DNA from: Edaphobacter sp.
GTDB taxonomy: Bacteria; Acidobacteriota; Terriglobia; Terriglobales; Acidobacteriaceae
Direction: 5' to 3'
Length of the DNA: 64,000 nucleotides
NCBI GenBank assembly: GCA_025462645.1
Contig: JAOAPB010000064.1
Span: forward strand, 124,001-188,000
Shown: positions 54,157-63,681 of the stretch, in pieces
Layout: every line of letters starts with the position of its first letter
How positions within the stretch are numbered: the stretch's first letter is position 1
Program-made: the position numbers and the translations under genes
The notes under the pieces: model-generated
What the model saw: only the letters and a program-made list of their open reading frames with translations
The model's database searches: none
What the model was told of the DNA's origin: nothing

Positions 54157-56509
54157 CTATTGGGCAGTGACGATGAGGTTGAGGGTTACGGTTTGAGTGA
54201 TCTGGACTCCGGTGGTGGAGCTTGCGGTGATCTGGTACTGGTAGGCGCCGGGTGGGGTGTAGCGGAGGTTGGGGTCTTTGCTGTTGATGATGGGGGCTAC
54301 TCCGCTTCCGCAGCCTGAGGCGAAGAGGGCTGCGGCGGTGAAGAGCAGGGTAGTCCAGAGCACGGCGTGGGGGCGGCCCTTGTGGGGTTGTCGGAGTCTC
54401 CAGAAGAAGAGGAGGGCTGTGGGCAGGATGCAGAGGATGGTTGCGTCGATGCCTGACTTGTTGGCGGCCGTGGAGACAGAGGTGATGGTGTTGATGGTCG
54501 CGGTCGCATTCTGAGCGGCACCGTTGAGGGTGACGCTGGAGGGGAGCAGCGAGCAGGTGGCGTACTGGCCAGGTTTGATGGGGGTGCAGTTGAGGACGAC
54601 GGCTCCGCTGAAGGTGTTCCCGGGGGTGAGGGTGAGATTGTAGGTCGCTGGGTTTCCGCTCTTGACGGTGACGGTCGAGGTGGTGCCGCCGTCGACGGTG
54701 AGCGCGAAGGTTCCGTCGGCGATTCCGGTGCCGGTGAGGGGAACGGTCGTGGGGGAGCTCTGGTCGGTGCTGGCCACGGTCAGGGCTCCGGCTCGCGGGC
54801 CGATGGCTCGTGGGGTGAAGGTGATGGTGACGGAGCAGCTTGCTCCGGGGGCGAGGGACGTCAGGGCGCAGGGGATGGTGATGGCGTAGTCGCCTGTGAT
54901 CGAGAGCGCGACAGTGTTGATGGGGGCGGTGCCGGTGTTGGCCAGGGTGAGGGTGCGGACAGCGGTGGCGCCGATGGCGATGCTGCCGAAGCTTAGGCTC
55001 GCGGGGCTGATCTGAAGGTGGGATTGGGCTCCGATGCCGGTGAGTTGGGCGGTGAGCGGGAGGGTGGAGAGGGAGGTGGAGAGGCTTACGGTTCCTGGGC
55101 GGGTGCCGGGCTGGGTGGGGGTGAAGGAGAGCTGGAGGGTGCAGCTGGTGGAGGGGGCGAGGGTGCCTCCGGGGGTGGGGCAGGTGCCGGTGACGGCGTA
55201 GTCGCCGGTGGTGGAGATGCCGTTGAAGGTGGCGGGGGTGGGGCTGGAGTTGGTGATCTGGATGGGAAGGCGGCCGGTGGCGCCGACGAGGAGGGTGCCG
55301 AAGTCGAGCGAGGTGGGAGAGAAGATGAGCGCGGAGGGGCTGGCGGTGCCGAGGAGGCTGATGAAGTCGAGGGAGGTGCTGGAGTCGGAGGCGATCTCGA
55401 GGGCTCCGATGCGGGTTCCGGCAGCCTGCGGGGTGAAGGAGGCGGTGAGGGTACAACTCGCGCCGGGGACGATGGTTGTGCAGGCATTGACGACGGTGAA
55501 GTCGGAGGTGGTCTGGACTCCGTTGATGTGGATGGTGGCGGTGCCGGTGCCGGTGTTGGTGAGGGTGACCGTTTGAGGCGCTGAGGCGTTGCCGACCTTC
55601 GTGGGGGCAAAGGTGAGGGAGCCTTGCGAGGCGGTGAAGGAGACGAGCGGTGCGGTGTTGGAGGGGGAGGCTACGAGGATGGGCGCGGCGGTGCCGGTGA
55701 GGTCGATGATGTCGGGGCTGCTTGCGGCGTCGCTTTCGATGACGAGAGAGCCGGCGTCCGTGCTGGGAAGCGGAGAGGTAGTCCCGGTGGCCAGTTGGTT
55801 GAGCGGCGTGTAGGCGATGGTTGCGGTGCAGCTTTGATTTGAGGCGAGGGTTGCGCGGCAGGTGGTGGTGCTGAGGAAGGGCCATCCGCTGGTGATGCGG
55901 CGGACGGTGACGGGGGAGGTGCCGGTGTTGGTGAGGGTGAGGGTTTGGGAGGCGGTCTGGCCGGAGGTGACCTGGTTGAAGTTGAGGATGCCGGGGGGAA
56001 GAGGTTGCCGGTGATGTTGAGGGAGCCGGTGCCGGTGCCGTAGCCCTCGACGTAACCGATCGCGTTGAAGGTTGAGCCTCCGCCGGTGGGGGTGGCCTGG
56101 GCGAAGAGGGTTCCGGTGATGTCGCCGTTGGTGAGGGGGAGGAAGGCGACGCTGAGGTCGCAGGCGGCGTTGGGTGCGAGGCTGGTGCAGGGTGGACTCG
56201 TGAGGACGAACTGGCGCGGGAGTGCGAGGGTGAGATTGAGGGACTGTGCCGTGAGGTTGTTGATGGTGAACTGGCGGGTGAGGCCGATGGCGCCGGTTGG
56301 GGTGGGGCCGTAGCTGGCCTGGTTGGGGATGATCTGGAGGGCAGTGTCCTCGGCGGTGTAGAGGCCGCTGAGCGGGATGGTGTAGGTGGTGGTGGGGTTG
56401 CCGCTGGAGGAGCTGGTGGCGGGGATCTGGAGGACGTCGTTGGCGTAGGCGCTGGAGGGGATGAAGGTGACGGTGATCGTGCAAGCGGCCGAGGGGGACA
56501 GGGTGCCCT
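54157..56509 (-). pseudogene. 3' part of broken choice-of-anchor-D surface protein gene
   Basis: Two minus-strand frames encode successive Ig-like choice-of-anchor-D modules. From about 56509 to 55993 the frame reads EGTLSPSAACTITVTFIPSS through GTGTGSLNITGNLF. After a run of six G (55993-55998) the reading jumps one base and continues as PPGILNFNQVTSGQTASQTL for about 600 residues. About six modules with Cys pairs and SFTPTQPGTR-type ends follow, then a membrane-like C-terminus and a stop at 54157. One extra base in the G-run would join the frames. This piece has no start of its own; it is the continuation of the gene at 57776-60028. Confidence 0.85.
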
Positions 56510-57843
56510 CCCCGCATCCTCACCCTTCACGGTTGCAGACCACTGCCCCATCCAACTCGATCCCCACACCGTCTGCCAGCTTCAACTCAACTACCAGTCC
56601 ACCGCATCCCCATCTTCCGACTCCACCACCCTGACCCTCGATCAAGGCCTCACCGTCCTCGTCACCGGCAAGACCATCCCGCAGCCCGGAGCCAACGGCT
56701 CCACCACCAATCCCAATCTCTCCGTCACCCCCGCCACCCTCAGCTTCCCCAACGCCGTCGTCGTCACCGGAATTTCCAGCGCCACCCAGAACGTCACCGT
56801 CGCGAACACCGGCACCCAACCCTTCGTCCTCTCCTTCGCCCTCTCCGGCGACTTCACCGACACCACCAATTGCCCTGCCGTCCTCCCCGGCGGAGTCATC
56901 TGCACCGTCATCGTCTCCTTCGCCCCTTCGCAGCCCGGAACCCGCCAAGGCCTCCTCTCCGTCACCGCCGGCGCCGGTACCACACCCGCCTACGTCGACC
57001 TCAGCGGCACCGCCACCCCCATCCTCGCCAGCAACAACGGCACCCTGGCCTTCGGCAGCGTCATCATCGGTGAGCCATCCGTCCAGTGGTTCAAGATCGC
57101 CCAACCCCTCGGCACCCTCACCGCCTCCTCCTTCAATCCAGCCTTCACCGCCATCCTCGTAGAAGACCTCGGCTACGGACACGGCCAGCACCCATCCTCC
57201 GCCTTCGTCCCTACCGCCACCGGACCCTGCACCAACTGCTGGCTCGGCCTCCAGTTCAAACCCTCCGCCGCAGGTCCGCAGAGCGCAAGCCTCAGCCTGA
57301 ACTCCAGCACCACCGGCAATCCCTACCACCTCTCCCTCACCGGCAACGGCCTCGCCCTCACCGGCCTCCTCCTCTCTCCCTCCACGCAGGACTTCGGCCC
57401 CACCCCCATCCACAGCACAACCGCCCCCACCCTCTTCACCCTTACCAACCTCAGCCCCTCGCCCATCACCCTCACCTCAGCCGCCACAACCGGCGGCTTC
57501 AACATCAGCAACGCCCCCACCGGAGGCCAGGCCTGCACCGGCAGCCTCGCCCCCACTGCCTCCTGCTTCCTCCAGATCGCCTTCACCCCCACCGCCTCCG
57601 GCCAACGCACGGGCACCCTCGATCTCCAGACCAGCTACGGCACCGTCACCTCCACCCTCACCGGCTTCGGCTTCCCCGACCCCGGCCTATCCCTCAACCC
57701 AACCTCCCTCATCTTCAAAAACATCCCCGGCCCCACCGCGACCCAACAGACCATCACCCTCACCAACACCAGCCTCTACACCCTCCAGATCGCAACCCCC
57801 ACCAACACCGCAGCGAACTTCCGCTCCACCACAACCTGCGGGG
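56510..57843 (+). pseudogene. Inverted middle segment of the surface protein gene
   Basis: On the plus strand, 437 codons from TTC at 56526 to TGC at 57837 are open and encode the same kind of modules: FTVADHCPIQLDPHTVCQLQ, SVTPATLSFPNAVVVTGISS, GGFNISNAPTGGQACTGSLA. The segment has no start or stop of its own. Its last residues (TTTCG) would run in frame into EGTLSPSAAC on the other strand if the segment were flipped. CCCCGCA (56510-56516) and TGCGGGG (57837-57843) bound it as inverted repeats. Confidence 0.85.
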
Positions 57844-60028
57844 TGATGGGTGCGTGGGGGATGGAAGCGCCTGAGTTGTTGGAGAGGTAGAGGTATCGGG
57901 GGAGACGGAGGGCTGTGGCTCCGGAGAACTGGGTGCCGAAGTCGATCTGCGGAGCAGAGACGTTGAGGGGAGCGGTCTGTGCGTAGCCGGTCAGGAGGAC
58001 GTCTCCCGTTCCGATAGACCAGCTGGTTGCGATAGGGCCATCGTTGCCGGCTGCGGTGAGGCCGAGGGTGATGTGGCAGGTGGCTCCGGGGGCCAGGACT
58101 TTGGTGGTGGAAGAGGCGAGGGCGCAGTCGCTGAAGGTCTCAGCGAGGGTGTAGGGGGTGGAGGTGTTGCCATCGAGAGACGAGGTAAAGGTCTGGCTCT
58201 GCTGGCTGAGGTTGGTGATGGTGATGGTTCGGGTGGTGGCTGGGCTGGTTGTGGTCTGGACGCCGAAGTCCAGCTCTTTGGGGGAGAAGACGATTGGGTT
58301 TGGGAGGGCGGTGGTGGCAGGGAGGGTTGCAGTCTGCGTGGGGGCGTTGGCGGCCTGGACGGTGATAGTTCCGGGACCTGTCCCTGCGAGGAGGATGCTG
58401 CACTCGGCGCCGGGTTGAAGGGTGGCGGGGCAGTTGTGGGTCGGGATGAAGCCGGTGGCGGTGATCTGGAGATTGTTGGCGGGGGAGGAGCCTAGATTGC
58501 GGAGGGTGAGGTTGGGGGAGTCGTCGATGGAAAGGGAGAGGCTGGGAGCGGCAGTGGGGCTGAGTTTGCTGAGGAAGGCGGCGGAGCCCGAGCAGAGGCT
58601 CCCGCTGCAGGAGCCGGGAGGGAGGACTGCATCGCGGAGGGTGGAGGGGAGGGCAGCGGTGGGGATGTTGTAGAGCGGGAGGTCGTAGGTCTGGGTGGCG
58701 AGGAGACTGGAGCTGGTGGTTGGGGCTACGCTGCCGCTGAAGATGGGTTGCCCGGTGGGGTCGGTGGTGATGGCAGTGGGGTTGACGGGGGCTCGGGCGA
58801 AGGCGGCGTTGGTGCTGGGCAGGCCTCCGAAGCGGACGGCCTGATCGATAGTGTTCTGCGAGGTAACGCGGAGGGCGAAGGCGTTGCCCGTGTCGGAGAG
58901 GGTTTGGAGCGGGAGGAGTGGGGTGGAGAGGGTGCCCGTTACCCAGGCTGCGCCGTTTGGGGCCGGGGCGACGAAGGATTGAGTTCCCGGGGCGAGGAGG
59001 GTGGAGCTAAGGACGGTGCTGCCGTTGAGGGGTATTCGGAGGAGGGTTTGGTAGGCGGTATTGACGAGGGGGGCGGTGACGGCGGCGATAGGGAAGCGGC
59101 CGGGATCTATGGTGCCGGTGAGGAGGAGGGTTTGTGTTGCAGGGTCCAGGACGAGGGAGGTTAGTCCGGTGCCGGGGATGAAGGTAGAGAAGAGGATTCC
59201 GTCGCCTGCCGGGGGGAGTTTGGTGAGAAAGCCGGAGGAGCTGCCGAGAATCGATGGGACGAGCGCGGCGAAGGTGGGATAGCCGGAGGAGGTGGTGTAG
59301 CCGGTGATGTAGGCGTTGTCCGATGCGTCGGCAGCGATGGCGGATGGGGCGGTGTCGCCATTGAGGCCGCTGAGATAGGTCGCGTAGAGGAGCGCGGTGC
59401 CGGTGGCGTTGAACTTTTCGACGAAGCCGTTCTGGAAGCTGCCGGAGGCAGGGGTCTGGATGATGCCGGAGGGGGTGACGGGAAGTGTAGAGGAGAAGGT
59501 GCTGCCGGTGATGAAGGCGGCATCGGCGGTGGCGGCGATGGAGGTGGCTGCGGTGCGGCCGCTGCCGATGTGGGTGATGAAGATCGGGGACAGGTTGGGA
59601 TCGAACTTGGCTATGAAGGAGTTGGTGGAGTTGTCGGCCCTGGTGGGGAAGGCCGCGCCTGAGGTGGTGGGGAGGGAGCCTGAGGTGGTGGTGCCGGTGA
59701 CGTAGATATTGCCGGTGGGGTCGAGGGTGAGGGCCAGGCCGATGTCGCCGTTGGCTCCGAACTGAGTTTGTGCGAGGAGAGTTGAGGCAGAGGGGTCGGT
59801 CTTGAGGAGACGGACGCCATCCTTCTGGTCGAGGAGGAGGTAGAGGTTGCCGGCGGCGTCTGATTTGACGGCGTTGAACTGGGCGGGGTTGGAGGCTGGG
59901 GAGCCAGAGGCGCGGAGGCCGGTGAAGAGGAGTTGCTGGGGGCTTTGGGCGGGCAGGCGTGATGAAGGGACGAGGCTGCAGAGACCTGCGATGAGGAGTC
60001 GGAGAGAGAACGAGGTCTTCTTCATCAT
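57776..60028 (-). pseudogene. 5' part of broken SBBP/choice-of-anchor-D surface protein
   Basis: A 750-aa open frame. It has a signal peptide (SFSLRLLIAGLCSLVPSSR...), then about seven SBBP-type propeller repeats (NIYVTGTTTSGSLPTT, NAYITGYTTSSGYPTF), then choice-of-anchor-D modules (IVFSPKELDFGVQTTTSPAT). It runs to IPHAPITP at about 57843 and then reads 20 unrelated residues across the inversion edge to a stop. The intact gene would have spanned 60028 to 54157 (about 1950 aa). The truncated product could still be exported. Confidence 0.8.
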
Positions 60029-60161
60029 GGTGATAGCTGCGGTTACGGCGCTGATTGCAGCCTGCCCTCAATATCCATGGAGATACATTCGAGTTGAGTT
60101 ATTTGATTTGAGAAAGCGTTACGAAAGAGACTATACCGTTCCGATTTGGGAATGCGTACCG

Positions 60162-60821
60162 TTACCTTGCGGGTGCAGGCGACTCTGATGGGTGAAGGAG
60201 ATAAGTCAGACCGCGAGCGTGCATCTCGCGCTCGAAGGCAGCGTGGTCGTGATAGTGGTACTGTATCGCCTGCATACCGGCTGCATGGGCGGCGGCGATG
60301 TTCTCTTCGCGGTCGTCGATGAAGAGGATGTTGGCGGGTGGGGTGGCAAGGCCTTCGGCGGCGTGGCGGTAGATCTCGGGTTGGGGCTTGGCCAGATTGA
60401 GCGCGTGCGACCAGGTGTGGTGGTCGAAGGCTTCGATCCAGAGGTGACGAGCGCGCAGACCTGCCTCCATGGCGTCTGGCATGTTGGAGAGGATGCCTGT
60501 GCGGATGCCGGCACGCTGCAGGCGCTGGACCCAATCGATCATCGGCGGATTGAGCAGGCCCCAGAGATCTGTATCGGCGTCGAGGAGGGCAGTGAGCTGG
60601 GCCGGTGTGAGGACGATGCCTGCGCTGCCGGCGATCTTATTCCAGAAGGCGTGACCTTTGAGCTCTCCACGATCGTAGGCGTCGCGGTGGGCCCAGTACT
60701 CGCGATGAAGGATCTCTTCCGTGAGGCCGGTGACGGTGCGCATACGCAGCCACGCTGCGGGATCGGGTGGGGCGGAGAGGACCATCCCGTAGTCGAAGAG
60801 GACGGCTTGGATAGGTGTCAT
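60162..60821 (-). CDS. HAD-family phosphatase
   Basis: A 219-aa HAD hydrolase of the YihX/epoxide-hydrolase-N-terminal type. Nucleophile motif AVLFDYGMVLS, motif II IRTGILSNMPD, Lys in NLAKPQPEIY, and acidic motif ILFIDDREENI. The ATG at 60821 places the motif at residue 5, as usual. The substrate is unknown, probably a sugar phosphate. It is divergent from the aminotransferase, with 47 bp between the starts. Confidence 0.9.
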   Translation of the reverse strand: MTPIQAVLFDYGMVLSAPPDPAAWLRMRTVTGLTEEILHREYWAHRDAYDRGELKGHAFWNKIAGSAGIVLTPAQLTALLDADTDLWGLLNPPMIDWVQRLQRAGIRTGILSNMPDAMEAGLRARHLWIEAFDHHTWSHALNLAKPQPEIYRHAAEGLATPPANILFIDDREENIAAAHAAGMQAIQYHYHDHAAFEREMHARGLTYLLHPSESPAPAR

Positions 60822-60868
60822 TGAGTCGATTGTAAGGGAGGATGATGGCTGCAATTTAGCATAGTGAG

Positions 60869-62032
60869 GTGAGCCATCGATTTTCGGCGCGTACGGGTTG
60901 GGATGTGGGGGAGAGCGGGTTCGCGGCTGCGATCCGGGAGGCTCGTGCGGCGGGGAGGAGGCTCCTGGACCTGACGGTGGCGAACCCTACCGTCTGCGGA
61001 TTTGCGTATGACGCTGAGAGGATTCTGGGAGCACTGGGGAGTGTTGCGGCGCTGACGTACGATCCTGATCCGCGGGGGATGCGGTCGGCTCGGGAGGCGG
61101 TGGCTGGGTACTACTCCGATCACCAGGCGAGGATCGATCCGGACGCGGTTGTGCTGACGACGAGCACGAGCGAGGGGTATGGGTATCTTTTCCGGCTGCT
61201 CTGCGACGCGGGGGATGAGGTGCTGGTTGCGCAGCCGAGCTATCCGCTGTTCGATTTTCTGGCGGATCTGGAGGATGTGAGGCTGCGGTCTTATCCTCTG
61301 TTCTATGACTATGGCTGGTGGATTGACTTTGCGGAGTTGGAGAGACGGATTGGACCTCGGACTCGGGCGATTGTGGTGGTGCATCCGAATAATCCGACCG
61401 GACATGCGACCGGTGCGACGGAGAGGGAGAGGCTCGAGGAGGTATGCGCTCGGCATGGGCTGGCTTTGATTGTGGATGAGGTTTTTCTGGACTATCCATT
61501 GGATGGGGAGATCAAGAGTTTTGCGGTGGGACCGCACTCGGTGTTGACGTTTGTGCTGAGCGGGATGAGCAAGATCGCGGGCCTGCCACAGATGAAGGCG
61601 GGGTGGATCGTGGGAATGGGCCCGGAGGGGGTTCGGCGGGAGGCGATGGGGAGGCTTGAGGTGATTGCGGACACCTTCCTCTCAATGAATGCTCCGGTCC
61701 AGCTGGCTCTGCCGGCCTGGCTTGCGGAGAGGCGTGGGATACAGGCGCAGATTCTGGAGAGGGTTCGGGCAAACTATTCTTGTGCGGTGGATTTAGGGGT
61801 CGAGGTCCTGCGGTTAGAGGCTGGATGGAGTGCTATTTTGCGGCTGCCGCAGATGGGAATCGGTGGGGAGGTTGCTGAGAGGATGTTGCGCGAGATGGAC
61901 GTTGTGGTGCATCCGGGATCGTTCTATGGGATCGGCGAAGCTGGGCGGGTGGTGGTCAGCTTGATTGGCTCAGTCGATGAGTTTGCCCACGGGATGAGGC
62001 GATTTGCGGCGTCCTGGAGTGAACCAGCTTAG
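60869..62032 (+). CDS. PLP-dependent class I/II aminotransferase
   Basis: A 387-aa fold-type I aminotransferase. Seen: VANPTVCGF at the start, VVHPNNPTGHATG, the cofactor Asp in LIVDEVFLDYPL, the PLP Lys in LSGMSKIAGLPQMKAGW, and the carboxylate-binding Arg near GRVVVSLIGS. The start is the GTG at 60869 with only a weak ribosome site. The substrate is not clear; aspartate/aromatic-type specificity is possible. Confidence 0.9.
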   Translation: MSHRFSARTGWDVGESGFAAAIREARAAGRRLLDLTVANPTVCGFAYDAERILGALGSVAALTYDPDPRGMRSAREAVAGYYSDHQARIDPDAVVLTTSTSEGYGYLFRLLCDAGDEVLVAQPSYPLFDFLADLEDVRLRSYPLFYDYGWWIDFAELERRIGPRTRAIVVVHPNNPTGHATGATERERLEEVCARHGLALIVDEVFLDYPLDGEIKSFAVGPHSVLTFVLSGMSKIAGLPQMKAGWIVGMGPEGVRREAMGRLEVIADTFLSMNAPVQLALPAWLAERRGIQAQILERVRANYSCAVDLGVEVLRLEAGWSAILRLPQMGIGGEVAERMLREMDVVVHPGSFYGIGEAGRVVVSLIGSVDEFAHGMRRFAASWSEPA

Positions 62033-62093
62033 TTACTATTTCATGTGATGCTTGTAATGTATTGCTTTTTATATTTCCGATAAACGCATGAGT

Positions 62094-62726
62094 TCAAAGT
62101 GATTGTAAGAATGGATTTGAATTTCGTTCTTCTCCGATGGTGGTGTTGGGACCATGTCCAGGGACAACAGTTATTTCATCAGGCAGGGTCAGTAGACGCT
62201 CATGGATGGAGGTTATGAGCTGGCGGGTGTTGCCCCCGGGCAGATCGGTGCGGCCTACGGATCCGGCGAAGAGGGTGTCTCCAGCGAGGAGGAGAGATTG
62301 GTGGGGGAGATAGAGACAGCTACTGCCCTGGGTGTGGCCGGGGGTGTGGAGGATGGAGCCGGTGAGACCCGCGATAGAGATGTCCTTACCGTCCTCGAGG
62401 TCGTCGTCCGGGGCTGAGACCTTGGGTGTGGGGATGCCAAGCCAGGCGGCCTGAACGTCCATCATCTCGACCAGAGGGAGATCGTTCTGGTTGTAGAGGA
62501 TGGGAGCGCCGGTGCGTTGCTTGAGGAGCTGGGCTCCGGCGATGTGGTCGATGTGGGCGTGGGTGATGATGATCTGCTTGACGGTGAGGCGGTGCTTCTC
62601 GAGGATGCTGACGATGCGGGATATCTCGTCACCCGGATCGACGACGATGGCCTCGCGGGATATCTCGTCACCAAGGATGGAGCAGTTGCACTGGAGAAGG
62701 CCTACGGGGAGGATTTCGTGGATCAT
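62094..62726 (-). CDS. MBL-fold hydrolase, glyoxalase II-like
   Basis: A 210-aa metallo-beta-lactamase fold enzyme. Metal motif IITHAHIDHIAGAQ, later ligands in LHTPGHTQGSSCLY, AGDTLFAGSVGRTDLPGG and VVPGHGPNTTIG. The start ILPVGLLQCNCSILGD is typical of the short hydroxyacylglutathione-hydrolase-like group found widely in bacteria. Downstream of secG on the same strand but separated by a terminator. Confidence 0.9.
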   Translation of the reverse strand: MIHEILPVGLLQCNCSILGDEISREAIVVDPGDEISRIVSILEKHRLTVKQIIITHAHIDHIAGAQLLKQRTGAPILYNQNDLPLVEMMDVQAAWLGIPTPKVSAPDDDLEDGKDISIAGLTGSILHTPGHTQGSSCLYLPHQSLLLAGDTLFAGSVGRTDLPGGNTRQLITSIHERLLTLPDEITVVPGHGPNTTIGEERNSNPFLQSL

Positions 62727-62835
62727 GATGTCATTCTATGGGGCTAGACTTGGATTTCAGAGCGGGATTTCGAGCCTCTTGCGAAAGCGTGTGGCGAGGA
62801 ACGGATGGGGTTCGTGTTCGACTACCCTTCGCGCA

Positions 62836-62867
62836 TGAAAAATGCGCAAGTCCGATGGACCTGCGCA
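62836..62867 (-). terminator. Rho-independent terminator of secG
   Basis: On the minus strand TGCGCAGGTCC pairs with GGACTTGCGCA (62843-62867, one wobble) around a 3-nt loop, followed by TTTTT (62842-62838). It lies 23 bp after the secG stop. Little else is seen between 62727 and 62836. Confidence 0.85.
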
Positions 62868-62890
62868 CTTGGGTGAAACTGAGAGGCTGC

Positions 62891-63187
62891 TTACTTTTTG
62901 GGAGTGCTCTGAGTGGCGGGGTGTCCGGTGCCGGATAGGACAGAGTGGTCGCCACTGGCGCGCGAGAGCAGGATCGTAAGTCCGATGGAGGTGAGCATGA
63001 AGAGGATGGCCGACCAGGTGGTGAGCTTGGTGAGGAGGTTGGCCGCGCCGCGGGGGCCGAATGCCGTCTGCGATCCCTGGCCACCGAAGGCTCCGGCGAG
63101 GTCTGCGGACTTGCCCTGCTGAAGCAGGACGACGCCGACGAGGAAAAGCGAGACGATAATGTGCAGGACAACGAGAAGAATGACCAT
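62891..63187 (-). CDS. secG: Protein translocase subunit SecG
   Basis: A 98-aa inner-membrane subunit of the SecYEG channel. Helix 1 (residues 2-22, LLVVLHIIVSLFLVGVVLLQ) is followed by the typical loop QQGKSADLAGAFGGQGSQTA, then helix 2 (about 55-74). A short Ser/Thr tail ends it. GGTCATT context marks the ATG at 63187. The 274 bp upstream contain its likely promoter but no clear boxes. Confidence 0.95.
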   Translation of the reverse strand: MVILLVVLHIIVSLFLVGVVLLQQGKSADLAGAFGGQGSQTAFGPRGAANLLTKLTTWSAILFMLTSIGLTILLSRASGDHSVLSGTGHPATQSTPKK

Positions 63188-63461
63188 CGGGGGTAGCTAG
63201 AGACCTCTTGGGCCGGAGGTGATGACTCCGGTGACTGTATAAATTGCGCGGAAGAGCGGGTTTTGGACCCTATGCCTTGCGGCAATAACACCTCAACCTA
63301 AAGAAGTGTATCACCGGGGATTGCGGAAGCTCAACTCGTTCATTTCATTGATGCAGTTGTATCTCGTGTTTTCATTAATCCCCGAATACGAGGCGCCGAG
63401 CAATAAGAGTTTGCAAAAAATCATCATATACTTATGTTTTTATCAGTATTAGATATTATTG
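63188..63461. other. Intergenic stretch, AT-rich end
   Basis: No gene seen. From about 63390 to 63461 the sequence is strongly AT-rich (for example AAAAAATCATCATATAC). This could be a curved or UP-element-like region in front of the promoter that follows. Confidence 0.5.
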
Positions 63462-63491
63462 TTGACAAGCGTATGGTGTGACACCTATATA
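63462..63491 (+). promoter_or_regulatory. Sigma70-type promoter
   Basis: TTGACA (63462-63467), an 18-bp spacer and TATATA (63486-63491). The spacer contains GGTGTGACACC, an odd palindrome that could bind a repressor. It lies about 190 bp before the next start codon, implying a long leader. Confidence 0.65.
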
Positions 63492-63681
63492 GGATGCCGT
63501 CTCGAAATGAGGTTTCCTCTTCTCTCCTCCCATTTTGAAAGCACGGTAGATGAAACATGGTGAACAGGTTAGTGAAGAGTGCAAGCGCTCCGAAAAGTCA
63601 TTGCAGCAGCCAGTTCCTAACTTGGACCGTGCGTGACACAACTGTATAACCGATAGCCCATTATCAAACGAAAGGTTCTTG

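Noticed and set aside
54146..56569. 807-aa minus-strand open frame with Pro/Ser/His/Arg-rich sequence
   Set aside because: The true module-coding frames are the other two minus frames; this one has no domain and results from high GC.
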